Of a stretch of 64,000 nucleotides of DNA, positions 18,070 through 26,991 are shown in pieces. The stretch is from positions 234-64,233 of the forward strand of contig NZ_AWZU01000021.1 of NCBI RefSeq assembly GCF_000472385.1, given 5' to 3'. The notes beneath the pieces are model-generated. The model worked only from the letters and a program-made list of their open reading frames with translations, was not told the DNA's origin and did not search any database. Position 1 is the stretch's first letter, and each line of letters opens with the position of its first letter. The translations under genes were made by a program, and so were the position numbers. The DNA comes from Bradyrhizobium sp. ARR65. GTDB taxonomy: Bacteria; Pseudomonadota; Alphaproteobacteria; Rhizobiales; Xanthobacteraceae.

Positions 18070-18990
18070 AAGTTCTATCCAATTCCAGTCTTCGCCCTGA
18101 TGGCTGGACTTAGCGGGCGGGCGGTGGTAGCGACGGGAGCGGGCGAGGAGCCTCATAGCGGAGTGCCATGGTGCGGTCGACAAGGATGGTTTTGTCCTTC
18201 CGCTGCACGCTGCAAGAGTCGCAAGCAGATCGAGGGCTTGAAGTGCCGGCCTGGATGTTGGACCGGACGGCATGCCCCGACCCTCGGGGCTTTTGGCAGC
18301 TCAACGGCATGTCAGCATCGAGGCACTTGCGGCGCTCTGCGCGCTGCTCGATCTGGCTTTGAAGGATCAAACGCCATCAGTCGTCGTGCTTTCTGCCGCA
18401 TCCGGAGCCTCTCACGACCAGAATCGGGGAGAGAATCCATGTCACGCGATCCTTAGCACATCAAGTATTGCACAATCGTGAGAGCAGCGCACTACAATAC
18501 GCCATGCGGGACCCGCTGATGGCGCTCGCCAAACCCAATTCCCGCGCGGGGCATGTGAGCTGCGAGAGGTTCGAGGCGATCCGCGCAATGGTCATGCAGC
18601 AACGTTCCCACTGGTCGACATCACGGCGCGCCCAAGCATGGAGACACGCTGCTGGCCGGTCTGATTCAGTGCAAGCGCTTGGCCGCAAGCTCACAGTACG
18701 GTACGCAGGCATGAAGCACAATATCCCGCGCTATAGCTGCAGCGGCGGCTGGATGGACAATGGCGGCCCTCTCTGCATCGCCTTCGGAGGATTACGCGTC
18801 GACGATGAAATCGAGGAAGCATCTTGCTTGGCGTTGTCGGCCTAGGCGCTATCGCCACCGCAACCGCTGCTCCAAAGGAAGCCGAAGAACGACAGCATCA
18901 GGTGCGCGAAGCTCTCAGTCGCGATCTGGAAGCAGCGCGCTATGCCGCACACCGAGCTTCCCGGCCAAGACTGGTATGGTCATTGGGAAG
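18070..18990 (+). pseudogene. Second serine-recombinase unit, heavily decayed
   Basis: Fragments in three plus-strand frames follow the order of such units. First is the accessory ORF (LEVPAWMLDRTACP near 18240, then VSIEALAALCALLDLALKDQ near 18310). Next are recombinase pieces: the zinc ribbon segment LLAGLIQCKRLGRKLTVRYA near 18660, KHNIPRYSC, CIAFGGLRVDD, and the coiled-coil EERQHQVREALSRDLEAARY near 18880. The resolvase domain is almost wholly deleted. It differs clearly in sequence from the unit at 14-16.5 kb, so it is a separate family member. Confidence 0.65.
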
Positions 18991-19055
18991 TGCGAAGCAC
19001 TAACATGGCCCCGGATGATCGCGAACCGATACAGCATTACCGCGAAGCGGTTTAA

Positions 19056-19271
19056 TCAAACGCTCGTTTCGTCGACGACAAGAGCCAAGAGATTGCCGTG
19101 TGCCTTGTACAAGATTGGCACGCCACGCATGATTATTGGCTTTGAACGTGCCTCGGTTGCAGGCGAGAGCCCAGCTCCAACTGCCAGCTCCAACAAGGAT
19201 ATAACATCGCCTGGAACGTCGGCATTCGTATCACTCATACGTATTGGCGACGTCAAGAATTTTAGTTCCAC
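19056..19271 (-). CDS. Small protein downstream of aminotransferase, unknown
   Basis: 71-residue frame whose ATG (19271) overlaps the end of the aminotransferase gene (stop 19262-19264) by 10 bases. An internal ATG at 19238 is an alternative start. The protein is mildly hydrophobic in the middle (DVISLLELAVGAGLSPATEA) with a C-terminal strand pattern (GVPILYKAHGNLLALVVDET). No family recognised. The frame could be the truncated 5' end of a longer gene cut by the recombinase remnant on its 3' side. Confidence 0.35.
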   Translation of the reverse strand: MELKFLTSPIRMSDTNADVPGDVISLLELAVGAGLSPATEARSKPIIMRGVPILYKAHGNLLALVVDETSV

Positions 19272-20452
19272 GTGTTCAGTGTTGCAACCAGACGCCGCAA
19301 AGCTTTCTCGAGTAATTCGAGATCTATGCCGTATGACAGCCGGACGCCAGCAGGATCGCCAAAGAGTGTGCCAGAAACTGTTGCGACACCAGCGTCCATC
19401 AGCAGCACGTTAACGACGTCATCAGCGGCGAATTCGCGGCAAAGAGCGTTAGCGCGCTGCTGCCATCCGCTGAAATCGAGATAAAAGTGAAATCCGCCCT
19501 GGGCCGAAGGTTGAGGTATCGACGTCAGCGTCGAAAGAATCGAAAGTCCCAGTACTCGCGCATTGGCAACGTGGCGCTGCAATTGCAATTCGAAAGTAGC
19601 ATCGCCACACTCTAGATGATGAAGCAACGCATGCTGAACCATGATGTTGGGGTGAGAACTTGTGCTGCTTTGTAGAGCATCAATTGCGCCGATTACCTCC
19701 TTCGGGCCCGCGACATAGCCAATCCGCCAGCCGGCTAGGGCCAATGCCTTGGAAAGCGAATTGACGATCAAAGTACGATCGCGTGCGCGAGGCGCGACCG
19801 AGACGATCGGATGATGGGTATGTGGGGCATGAGCGAAAGCCGAAAAGCATTCGTCAAAAATGATCCAGAGATCTCGGTCAATCGCGAGTTGGGCAATTCC
19901 AGAAAGGGTGCTGCGATCGTAGATCGCACCGGTTGGATTGTTGGGCGTGCTAACTACGATCGCCTTAGTCTTCGATGTAAGAGCAGCCGCGAGGTCGATA
20001 AGCTTCGGTACATAGTTGTTATGTCGGGTTTCGATAAAGACCGGCTCGCCGCCAGCAAGGGTGATATGGACTGGGAAAGCAGTCCAGTACGGGGCGGGGA
20101 CCAGTACTTCATCTCCGGGATTCAGAAGAGCCATCGCCGCATTGAAGAGTGCCTGTTCCACGCCGCTCGTCACCGCGATTTCATCTGCTGACCACGGTTG
20201 GGCTGTCTCGGCGGAAATCTTACGAGCAAGCGCATGGCGTAGCGCCATCGGAACAATCGTATCTGAATAACGGTTCAGGTCGCGATTAATCGCGATGATC
20301 GCGCCCTCGCGCACTGATGGTGCTGGCTCGCTCCAGATGTCTCCGGACGTCAAATCTATTATTTGGGTGCCGCTCGCGGCAACTGCTTCGGCGGTGGCCC
20401 ACAGCACAGCGTTGCATGATGATTTCAATAATCCTATCCGTTGTGCCAACAT
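19262..20452 (-). CDS. Class-I (aspartate-type) aminotransferase
   Basis: 396 residues, full family length, fold-type I PLP enzyme of the AspC/AatA group. Landmarks: LTSGDIWSEPAP near the N-terminus, VPAPYWTAFP, VVSTPNNPTGAIYD (substrate carboxylate contacts), IIFDECFSAFAH and LIVNSLSKALALAGWRIGY with the PLP lysine, then GVRLSYGIDLE with the C-terminal arginine. Start ATG 20452 has GGAG nine bases upstream. The substrate cannot be fixed. It is close to plain aspartate aminotransferases but the Tyr of the usual DEIY motif is replaced (DECF), so specificity may differ. Confidence 0.85.
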   Translation of the reverse strand: MLAQRIGLLKSSCNAVLWATAEAVAASGTQIIDLTSGDIWSEPAPSVREGAIIAINRDLNRYSDTIVPMALRHALARKISAETAQPWSADEIAVTSGVEQALFNAAMALLNPGDEVLVPAPYWTAFPVHITLAGGEPVFIETRHNNYVPKLIDLAAALTSKTKAIVVSTPNNPTGAIYDRSTLSGIAQLAIDRDLWIIFDECFSAFAHAPHTHHPIVSVAPRARDRTLIVNSLSKALALAGWRIGYVAGPKEVIGAIDALQSSTSSHPNIMVQHALLHHLECGDATFELQLQRHVANARVLGLSILSTLTSIPQPSAQGGFHFYLDFSGWQQRANALCREFAADDVVNVLLMDAGVATVSGTLFGDPAGVRLSYGIDLELLEKALRRLVATLNTWN

Positions 20453-20582
20453 GGAAGTTATCTCCGCCGATCCAAAATGTCGCTCTATGTTGCTGCCCTG
20501 GCGCGAGATCTACCAGAGTTCATGAAATCAGACCCCGTTGCTCCAAAAAAGGACGACTCGCGTCCGCCCTCGCCCGTTATCC

Positions 20583-20608
20583 GAGAGAGAGAGAGAGAGA
20601 GAGAGAGA
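20583..20608. repeat. (GA)13 microsatellite
   Basis: An uninterrupted run of 13 GA dinucleotides lies 130 bases upstream of the class-I aminotransferase start, followed by AAAATGAGG. Such tracts can vary in length by slippage. Confidence 0.9.
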
Positions 20609-20612
20609 AAAT

Positions 20613-21924
20613 GAGGTTCAACTCTTCTTCGGTGACTGGATGGGCATTGAGAGAAGTGAAGAGATCGCGCCGAGATATGGCAGGCAGCACAGGTCGGCTG
20701 TCAGAGCTGTCCCGTCCGCCATTTGATGGGTCCAAAGTCAGGTGAACGGACGGGCGCGTAGTAAAAGCTGCGGTGAACCGTCAAGATAGAGCAGGCGGTT
20801 GCATGGACAATACTTCGAGTTGGTTTTGCGCATGAGGGGCTATTAGCGAACCTTAGAGCGCTGCGCTTGGCTGAATCGGGGAGGTTCGCGGCAACCGCGA
20901 CATTGATGCTCACCGCCTTGACGCTGGCACGCACAAACCTCGTCCTGGCGTTGACCCTGATCAATCGAGTAACGTTCATCGGCAGCGCCCGGCCGTAACC
21001 ACGCCGTCTTGGCGGGTGCTCCCTTTTCGATCTCAGAAGACGGCGCCCACTCGTGAAATCTGGGAACGGATCTGGGAAGCGTGGATCGCTGATCGAATGT
21101 CTCATGTGCAGCCCATGTTTCCGTTACGTGCAAGCCCCTGGAAAGCCCTCACGACCTCTAGTCCTCTCGGATCATTGTTTTCGTCGCAGCCACTTGCAAA
21201 TTGCGGCGCTTTAGTTGGGGACCGATCGTATCTCGATGGTGAAGGGATACAGAAATACCGAAGAGAGTCCTACTACCATTTATAGTTAGAGGGAGGCGTA
21301 ATGGCGGGTCCGCGTCTATCCGTCATGTGCGGCTGGGACATGAGTCTTTTGGCTACGGGCCGCGATCGCAATCGTCCCGCCGCACCGTGGCGCAATGACG
21401 GAGTGTTTCGCTCCTGCTTTACGGCGATTTGCGATCACAGCTAATTGTCCTGCCGTGCGGAGTGGCCAGCGTGGCGGCTGCCCAGGGTCTACCTAAGCCG
21501 CATTGGCAGAGACATCGAGAAGCACCTGCGACTGCTTGATGGCTAACCACCGAGGCAGATGTGGAGAATTGGCACGCGAGTGAAAAGTTCCCGGACGACG
21601 CGCGATATATTCGGGTCTCTGGTGGTCGCGGAAGATCTTCGCGGCGCGGCTTGAAGCGACCAAGATCGCTAGGGCTCATATCACGTCGTTCCGGATTCGC
21701 TTCCATTGAATTTGCCTGGCTTGCGGAATACGCGACAATGTTGAGGACGAAGTCGGCGTAGTTCTTTGAGTACGGGAAAGGAGCACGCCTGACCCCGCGC
21801 GTTACTCAATGCCCTTGAGCCGGCCCATTGAAGCCGGGACCCGAGGGCTATGCGTGAACGACGGGCGTTGCGCTCCAACGGAGAGGGCCTGGACCTCTGA
21901 TTGCGTATCGACCTGCACTTGTGG
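20613..21924. other. Long intergenic region without a recognised gene
   Basis: About 1.3 kb. Open frames of up to 134 codons exist on the minus strand (20701-21105) but show no motif and contradict each other. Probably decayed DNA ending in the regulatory region of the dioxygenase gene. Confidence 0.4.
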
Positions 21925-21940
21925 TGTACCCGACAATACA
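21925..21940 (+). promoter_or_regulatory. NifA-type upstream activator sequence (TGT-N10-ACA)
   Basis: TGT at 21925-21927, ten bases, ACA at 21938-21940: an exact fit to the NifA UAS consensus. It lies about 95 bases upstream of the -24 element at 22034, within the usual 80-150 base window. The short motif would occur by chance often; its spacing to a perfect sigma54 promoter is what gives it weight. Confidence 0.65.
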
Positions 21941-22032
21941 ACATGACACCTTAATGCGCGCGGCCGCGCTGTCGTTGGCAGGATGAGCTATTTCATCGGG
22001 TAAATGAACGGCTCGAGGCTCGGTTTTCGGGA

Positions 22033-22049
22033 TTGGCACGGCCCTTGCT
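22033..22049 (+). promoter_or_regulatory. Sigma54 (RpoN) -24/-12 promoter
   Basis: TTGGCACGGCCCTTGCT matches the consensus YTGGCACGrNNNTTGCW at every defined position, with GG at 22035-22036 and GC at 22047-22048 at the correct spacing. Transcription should begin near 22060, giving a leader of about 230 bases to the dioxygenase start. It is the only perfect match I found in the window. Confidence 0.85.
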
Positions 22050-22287
22050 GGAGATCACCAGGCTCGCTTGGAACGAACGAGGCTGCACCCGGATCGCGAG
22101 AAGCTCACCGAGGCGGGAAATGGCACCGGTCAACTCTGGGCGATTGGTCGATCTCGCGTGACGGCATAACGGTCCAATGGGCCAATTACTGCTGGTTCTG
22201 GATACCAGTCCAATCCAGCGCTTACCTGTTCGTGTCGCGGCTGAATCGCTTTGTCTGGTGAAGAAACCGCAATGAGGAGAATATGCC

Positions 22288-23217
22288 ATGAATGAAACGG
22301 CTTTGATTGATAATGTCATTCCGCGTACCGATGTCGTTAAACGCGCGACGCGCATCGGCGCTGAAATCAGGAATGTCAAGCTCTCGGGCGATTTGCCCGG
22401 CCAGACCATCGCTGCGATCAACGGCCTGCTGCTTGAGCACAAGGTCATCTTCTTCCGCGATCAGGGTCATCTTGATGACGCCGAGCAGGAGCGCTTTGCG
22501 CTCCGTTTGGGGAGGCTTGTGCCGCTTGCGACGCTAGGTGCTACCAAAGGAACGATGTCGATGCTCGAGATTGATTCTGCACGCGGAGGTATCCGGGCTG
22601 ACAATTGGCACATCGATGTGGCCTACGTGGATGCGTATCCCAAGATTTTGGTGCTGCGAGGCGTTGTGATCCCGCCAGTCGGCGGCGACACGGTGTGGTC
22701 AAACACCGCGGCCGCATATCTCGACCTGCCGCCGCCGCTGCAACGGCTTGCCGACGACCTCTGGGCAGTTCACAGCAACGCGTTCGATTTCGCCGTAATC
22801 GCCCGTCCCAGCGAAGCCGATAAGAAGCTTTATGAGGAGGCCCTTACCAGAATGAGGTTTGAGACCGAGCATCCCGTAGTACGTGTGCACCCTGAGACCG
22901 GCGAGCGCACGCTGGTACTGGGCTGTTATGTGAAACATTTTGTCGACATCCCGAAATATGACGGCCAGAGGCTATTCGATCTATTCGAGTCCCATATCAC
23001 CGCGCCGGAAAACACCGTGCGCTGGAACTGGAAGCAGGGCGATGTCGCTATCTGGGATAACCGCGCCACGACGCATTATGCGGTCAAGGATTACGGCGAC
23101 CAGCGTCGCGTCGTTCATCGCGCGGCCATCGATGGCGAGGTGCCTGTTAGCGTGGACGGCCGGTGCAGTGTAGCGCGTGTCAAGGCCATCAAGCAGGCGC
23201 CCGCCAATGTCGTGTAG
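22288..23217 (+). CDS. TauD/TfdA-family alpha-ketoglutarate-dependent dioxygenase
   Basis: 309-residue non-haem Fe(II) oxygenase that uses 2-oxoglutarate and O2 to hydroxylate or cleave a small substrate (taurine, sulfonates and aryloxyacetates are known ones). The iron triad is visible: His108-x-Asp110 in NWHIDVAY and His263 in ATTHYAVKDYG. Arg near 274-278 (RRVVHR) would bind 2-oxoglutarate. ATG 22288 is preceded by GAGGAG. It stands alone behind an exact sigma54 promoter and NifA-type site, so it is probably induced at low oxygen during symbiosis. No sulfonate transporter is adjacent, so the substrate is open. Confidence 0.85.
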   Translation: MNETALIDNVIPRTDVVKRATRIGAEIRNVKLSGDLPGQTIAAINGLLLEHKVIFFRDQGHLDDAEQERFALRLGRLVPLATLGATKGTMSMLEIDSARGGIRADNWHIDVAYVDAYPKILVLRGVVIPPVGGDTVWSNTAAAYLDLPPPLQRLADDLWAVHSNAFDFAVIARPSEADKKLYEEALTRMRFETEHPVVRVHPETGERTLVLGCYVKHFVDIPKYDGQRLFDLFESHITAPENTVRWNWKQGDVAIWDNRATTHYAVKDYGDQRRVVHRAAIDGEVPVSVDGRCSVARVKAIKQAPANVV

Positions 23218-23899
23218 CGCGTTCGTTGCGGCCACTCTCGTCCACCAAGCCATAGCGTAGCGCCACTTGGAAAAAGTTGAAATCGGTTCGCGGGACTGGG
23301 CAAGTCGTCCTCACGCTCAGAAAGCCTGTGCGAGTGGCAAGAAGTTCACAAGCAGCATCTGCCCTTCTTGGGCGAGTATCGGTTCTGGATAGTAATGTCC
23401 GAGGGACATGATTTCGCCTTTGTCGGAGCTCGCTGTCACAGTGGGTGCCGGTGCGCATGACGCATCGAGCTGAACAACTAGAGCGGCAGCGCCCGAGTCA
23501 ATGCGGGGAGGCGAGTTTCGTTGAACAGCCCTCGGCCATCGTGCGTGATGTACGAGGACCCACGGTGCATGGGGAGCGTGCACGAGCTACGCGTCCTCCG
23601 AAAACGCTCCCCATACACCGGTGTCCGAGGCAGATCCCGAGAATTGGGACGGTCCAGAGCGTTCGTTGATGACAGCCATGAAGATACTGGCCTCCCTTGG
23701 AGTGCAGGGACCCGGGGAAATAACCAGAGCGCGCGGCTTAAGGCTAACGACATCGCGTACGCACATCGCGTCGTGATCACTTCCGTCGCTCACCAAGCTT
23801 TTGGAAATAGCGGACGATGTTGAAGACGAAGGGGATCGTAATTGACGATGACAAAAGGCGCCAGACGTTTCGACACGAAATGCGTCAACGCCTCCTCGT
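23218..23899. other. Intergenic region with a strong inverted repeat
   Basis: No gene recognised in 680 bases. Arms CGGTGCATGGGGAGCGT (23563-23579) and ACGCTCCCCATACACCG (23604-23620) are complementary at 16 of 17 positions with a 24-base loop. There is no T-run, so a simple terminator is unlikely. An element end or structured RNA is possible. Confidence 0.45.
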
Positions 23900-24268
23900 C
23901 TCAAGGAACGCTTGGCAAAGTTCGCGCTCAGTCTGCGCCCGGAAAGGACCTGCCTCCTCGAGTTCGCAAGATATACTGCAGGACGCCGGGCAGAGCGGGG
24001 CCAGGGCAGGCCGGAGACGTTCGATTTCCTGGGGCTTACGCACTACTGCAGCACCAGGAAGGACGGCGTCGGCTTGCAACTCGGGCGCAAGACACAGAGA
24101 AAGCGATTGAAAGCCAAGCTCTCGGGAGATCAAGGAAACACTACGTCGGCACAGGCATACGTCGATTCACGAGCAGCGACGATGGCTCGGGGCCATGATG
24201 AAAGGCCATTTCGCCTACTTCGCGGTGCCGACCAACACATACCTGCTGTCGGCCCTCCGCTATCATAC
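23900..24268 (+). pseudogene. Group II intron reverse transcriptase/maturase, C-terminal remnant
   Basis: The frame from 23900 reads LKERLAKFALSLRPERTCLL, then GRPETFDFLGLTHYCSTRKD and LGRKTQRKRLKAKLS, typical of the end of the RT and the maturase domain of bacterial group II introns. After a one-base shift near 24125, EIKETLRRHRHTSIHEQRRW and LGAMMKGHFAYFAVPTN continue the domain. The catalytic YADD region and the HNH domain are absent. It ends where the degenerate Gfo/Idh/MocA copy begins. Confidence 0.75.
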
Positions 24269-24277
24269 GAGCATCAT

Positions 24278-24505
24278 CCGGTTCACGGCGGGTTCCTCGG
24301 CCGCACTGCCTTGCGAGAGAAGGTCTTTTCCACGGGCGACACTCGTCAAAACGCTGACCTCGCCGCGAGCCGCAATGATTGGCTGGAGGGGCGCCGTAGT
24401 GCGAGCGCCATCGAACCGCACACCCGTACGATCTCGCTCTTCGCTCGCTATCTGGCGGCGGTCACGAGGGCCGCATCATCTGCCGTCAATAAGGTTCCGG
24501 CATGA
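24278..24505 (+). pseudogene. Gfo/Idh/MocA-like C-terminal fragment, degenerate paralogue
   Basis: The frame ends GFLGRTALREKVFSTGDTRQ ... PHTRTISLFARYLAAVTRA ... NKVPA-stop. It is aligned by eye with GFLGGAALRERLYPARDTLV ... SHTRTISLFAPYLAAAT ... DKVPA-stop at 29317-29566. The shared stop and following ATGA overlap show a duplicated cassette rather than chance similarity. Confidence 0.7.
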
Positions 24506-24990
24506 ATGTCGGCGCGCCAACAGCGGCAAGCCCTGTGCATTCTGGGCTTACAAGTTTCGCTGGAAGCGGCGTGACGGTAGCCATCGTGCTGGTCGTGACC
24601 ACACTGACGGTGAGACGTTAGATGATGCGTGCGCCATGTCAGAAGGACGTTTTCTGAGCAATCGGCAGACGATTGATGAATGTTGTCGATCATCTATTTG
24701 AGTTGGCCATCCTCTTCCGAGCAACTACCGCACGTACACGAACTCGGTTGATACGCGGTTGATTCAGGTTCTTCGACAGAATCGAGGACGCCGCTTTCTC
24801 GAGGCGTAGGACAGACATTCAGGCAGGAGCGGTTCAGGACGAGGAGCTCGGCATCCGCCACGTGGCTTTAGACCTCGAGCATAACGGCGGCCGCACGGCC
24901 GGTGAAGTCTTGAGGGGCGCGGCAAAACTGCGCCTCAACGTGGAGGGGCCGAACGACAAAGTTCTGTATGTAGGAAGAGTCGGCGATCAT
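24502..24990 (+). pseudogene. Degenerate copy of the small protein and methyltransferase genes
   Basis: From ATG 24502, MNVGAPTAASPVHSGLTSFA then GSGVTVAIV parallels the small protein at 29563 (MSVVASASAQPGHSALAVFD, GSGLTLAIV). A stop comes after about 39 codons. From about 24690 to 24930 the DNA is clearly similar to 29770-30000 (methyltransferase N-terminal half: LRQNRGRRFLE..., ELGIRHVALDLEH...), with frame breaks. Both genes are dead here. Confidence 0.65.
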
Positions 24991-25195
24991 ACGGCTGCAG
25001 GATCGAGTTTCAGCGGCAGCTCTCTCACGACTTAGTCAGGACGACAACAGCGATCCGTTTCGTTCAAAACAGGTAGTGCAGCGATATGACCACCTTCGAA
25101 GTCGCGGTTGTAAGGGCCTTTAGCAACTGCGGTAGGGAAAGAGGTTCGTTCGTCAAGCTTCCATCAATATTGTTATCAAAGGCAAACCTTGCAAA

Positions 25196-26251
25196 TCACG
25201 CGGCCGCAGTTGCCTTAGAACGATCAGCATGGATTGCAACAATATCAGACAGAAGCGCATATGCTGTCTCCGTCCGTCCGGCTCCTGGACCTGCTATCGT
25301 CACTGATCCAAGCAGCTCGGTATCAAGAGAAACCGCGTTTGTAACACCTCCAACCGCTGCCAGCGGGTGCTGGAGTGATAGTCGCCTTGGAGCGACGGTC
25401 CCAACAACGACACCATCTTTGCCACGAATGGCCGAGCCGACTAGCTTCCATCGGCTGCTCTCGTTGATGGCTGTGTTGATATCCTGGCTGGACAATCTAG
25501 AGATGCCTTCGCAAGCGACATCCTTTGGCTTGAGGCTCGCGCCCAGCAGTTCGTTCGCAAGGATCGCGACTTTTAGTCGAACATCATGGCCTTCAATATC
25601 GGCAGTTGGATCGGCCTCCGCGTACCCGAGCGCTTGCGCTTCCTTGATGGCGGAGGAAAGGTCCATTCCATGCTCCATGCGCCCCAAAACGAAATTCGAA
25701 GTACCGTTGAGAATGCCCTCGAAGCCCATGACTCGAGTACCGATCAGCGTTTTCTCTGCCATACGCATCACCGGAGTTCCGCTCATCACCGCGCCCTCAT
25801 ATTCGAAGCTAAGGCCCCCAGCCTTCGCCAATGTATTAAGTTCGTGAGCAGCAAAAGCGACTACCCCTTTGTTGGCGGTTACGACATGCTTCCTCGCCTT
25901 CAGTGCCCAACGGCAATGCGTAACGGCAGGCTCACCGTCTTTTGGGTTGGTAAAAGTGGCCTCCACTATGATATCTGGCGGTGCCGACTTGATGATCATT
26001 TCATTGTCCGCTTGCGACCGACCGCCGGAAAGCCTCCCAAAGCCGCCGGGAGCGAAATTGGCTTGAAGAAGCATTCTCGGGTCCAGCCCATCGGGCGACA
26101 CGACGGAACCGAGGCGGAGATCACTGACGGCGACGATATTCAAGCAGAAACCAAGCTCGCGCTCCCACAGCGTATTCCTTTTCGCGACAAGCTCCGCCAA
26201 AGCCCGGTTGACGCCGCCAAAGCCGATTAGTGCAATGTTGTAAACGGTCAC
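25196..26251 (-). CDS. hom: Homoserine dehydrogenase
   Basis: NAD(P)-dependent reduction of aspartate semialdehyde to homoserine, on the path to threonine and methionine. The 351-residue protein opens VTVYNIALIGFGGVNRALAE with the GxGxxN/G nucleotide loop and has VTANKGVVAFAA. The homoserine_dh core includes the FEGILNGTSNFVLGRMEHG and GYAEADPTADIEGHD motifs. It ends after about 350 residues, so it lacks the C-terminal ACT domain of housekeeping enzymes and is probably not feedback-inhibited by threonine. GTG 26251 is chosen because GGAGG lies six to seven bases upstream; the open frame extends to 26296. A second, dedicated copy outside the core pathway is likely. Confidence 0.85.
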   Translation of the reverse strand: MTVYNIALIGFGGVNRALAELVAKRNTLWERELGFCLNIVAVSDLRLGSVVSPDGLDPRMLLQANFAPGGFGRLSGGRSQADNEMIIKSAPPDIIVEATFTNPKDGEPAVTHCRWALKARKHVVTANKGVVAFAAHELNTLAKAGGLSFEYEGAVMSGTPVMRMAEKTLIGTRVMGFEGILNGTSNFVLGRMEHGMDLSSAIKEAQALGYAEADPTADIEGHDVRLKVAILANELLGASLKPKDVACEGISRLSSQDINTAINESSRWKLVGSAIRGKDGVVVGTVAPRRLSLQHPLAAVGGVTNAVSLDTELLGSVTIAGPGAGRTETAYALLSDIVAIHADRSKATAAA

Positions 26252-26991
26252 GCCATTCCTCCAAGAGCGCTTGTGCGCCATCATATTGAAACGCAAAGCG
26301 CCAAAGACAAGGCGTGAGCCTCCAAACGAACGACGAAATCACGTGGCCCATAACCAAGGCCGGTGTTCTGGCGGTTGGCTTTGCGATAGAGCCGTGGATT
26401 AGATACCGACGTGCTTTCATGCCTGACCTACCGGTCTGGTCCGGCGCCGGTTGCCGATCCAAGCCGCGTAACAACAGTGCACCTGGTCCGAGTTTGTGAG
26501 ATGTTCAGCATAGAACGAGAGATATTTGCTTTTGTACTCGCGCTCTGATTATTGCGCCAAAAGGCTCTCGCTGCTCGGATACCATCGGAAAATTGCGAGT
26601 GTTCAACGATGCCGATGCCTTGTCGTCTTCCGGATGCTCGATAGGTGCCGTGGCGGCATAGAGGGCTCGGTCACGAGGGGGCCCAATAAGCGGGGCAAGA
26701 TTGACAATCTTATCGGGCTCAGCTCTTTTGGGGTAATTGGCGTAGCCGAGCACGAGCTGCACGCAGCTTAAGCGATGGCGCATCTGGCGAAGCAACTGCA
26801 GCATCTCCTTATAGGAGATCTCGTAGATCGACTTTGCCGTGCTTCTGTCTGAAACCAAACGCGCTTGATGTCTAGAATCCGCTAAGCTGTTTGAAGCGTG
26901 ACATCGCGTCCTCAACAATCGTGGACCCTGCGCCGCGACGTACGCGCATAAATCCTGCTCCGCCTCGCTGGTAGAAAGTCAATAGGATGCT
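26252..26991. other. Intergenic region, no gene recognised
   Basis: About 740 bases between homoserine dehydrogenase and the radical-SAM pseudogene. A 137-codon minus-strand frame (26505-26918) has no motif and no convincing ribosome site. Confidence 0.4.

Noticed and set aside
19115..19135. TGGCACGCCACGCATG as a second sigma54 promoter
   Set aside because: The -12 element does not match TTGC and no activator site is near; it lies in decayed DNA.
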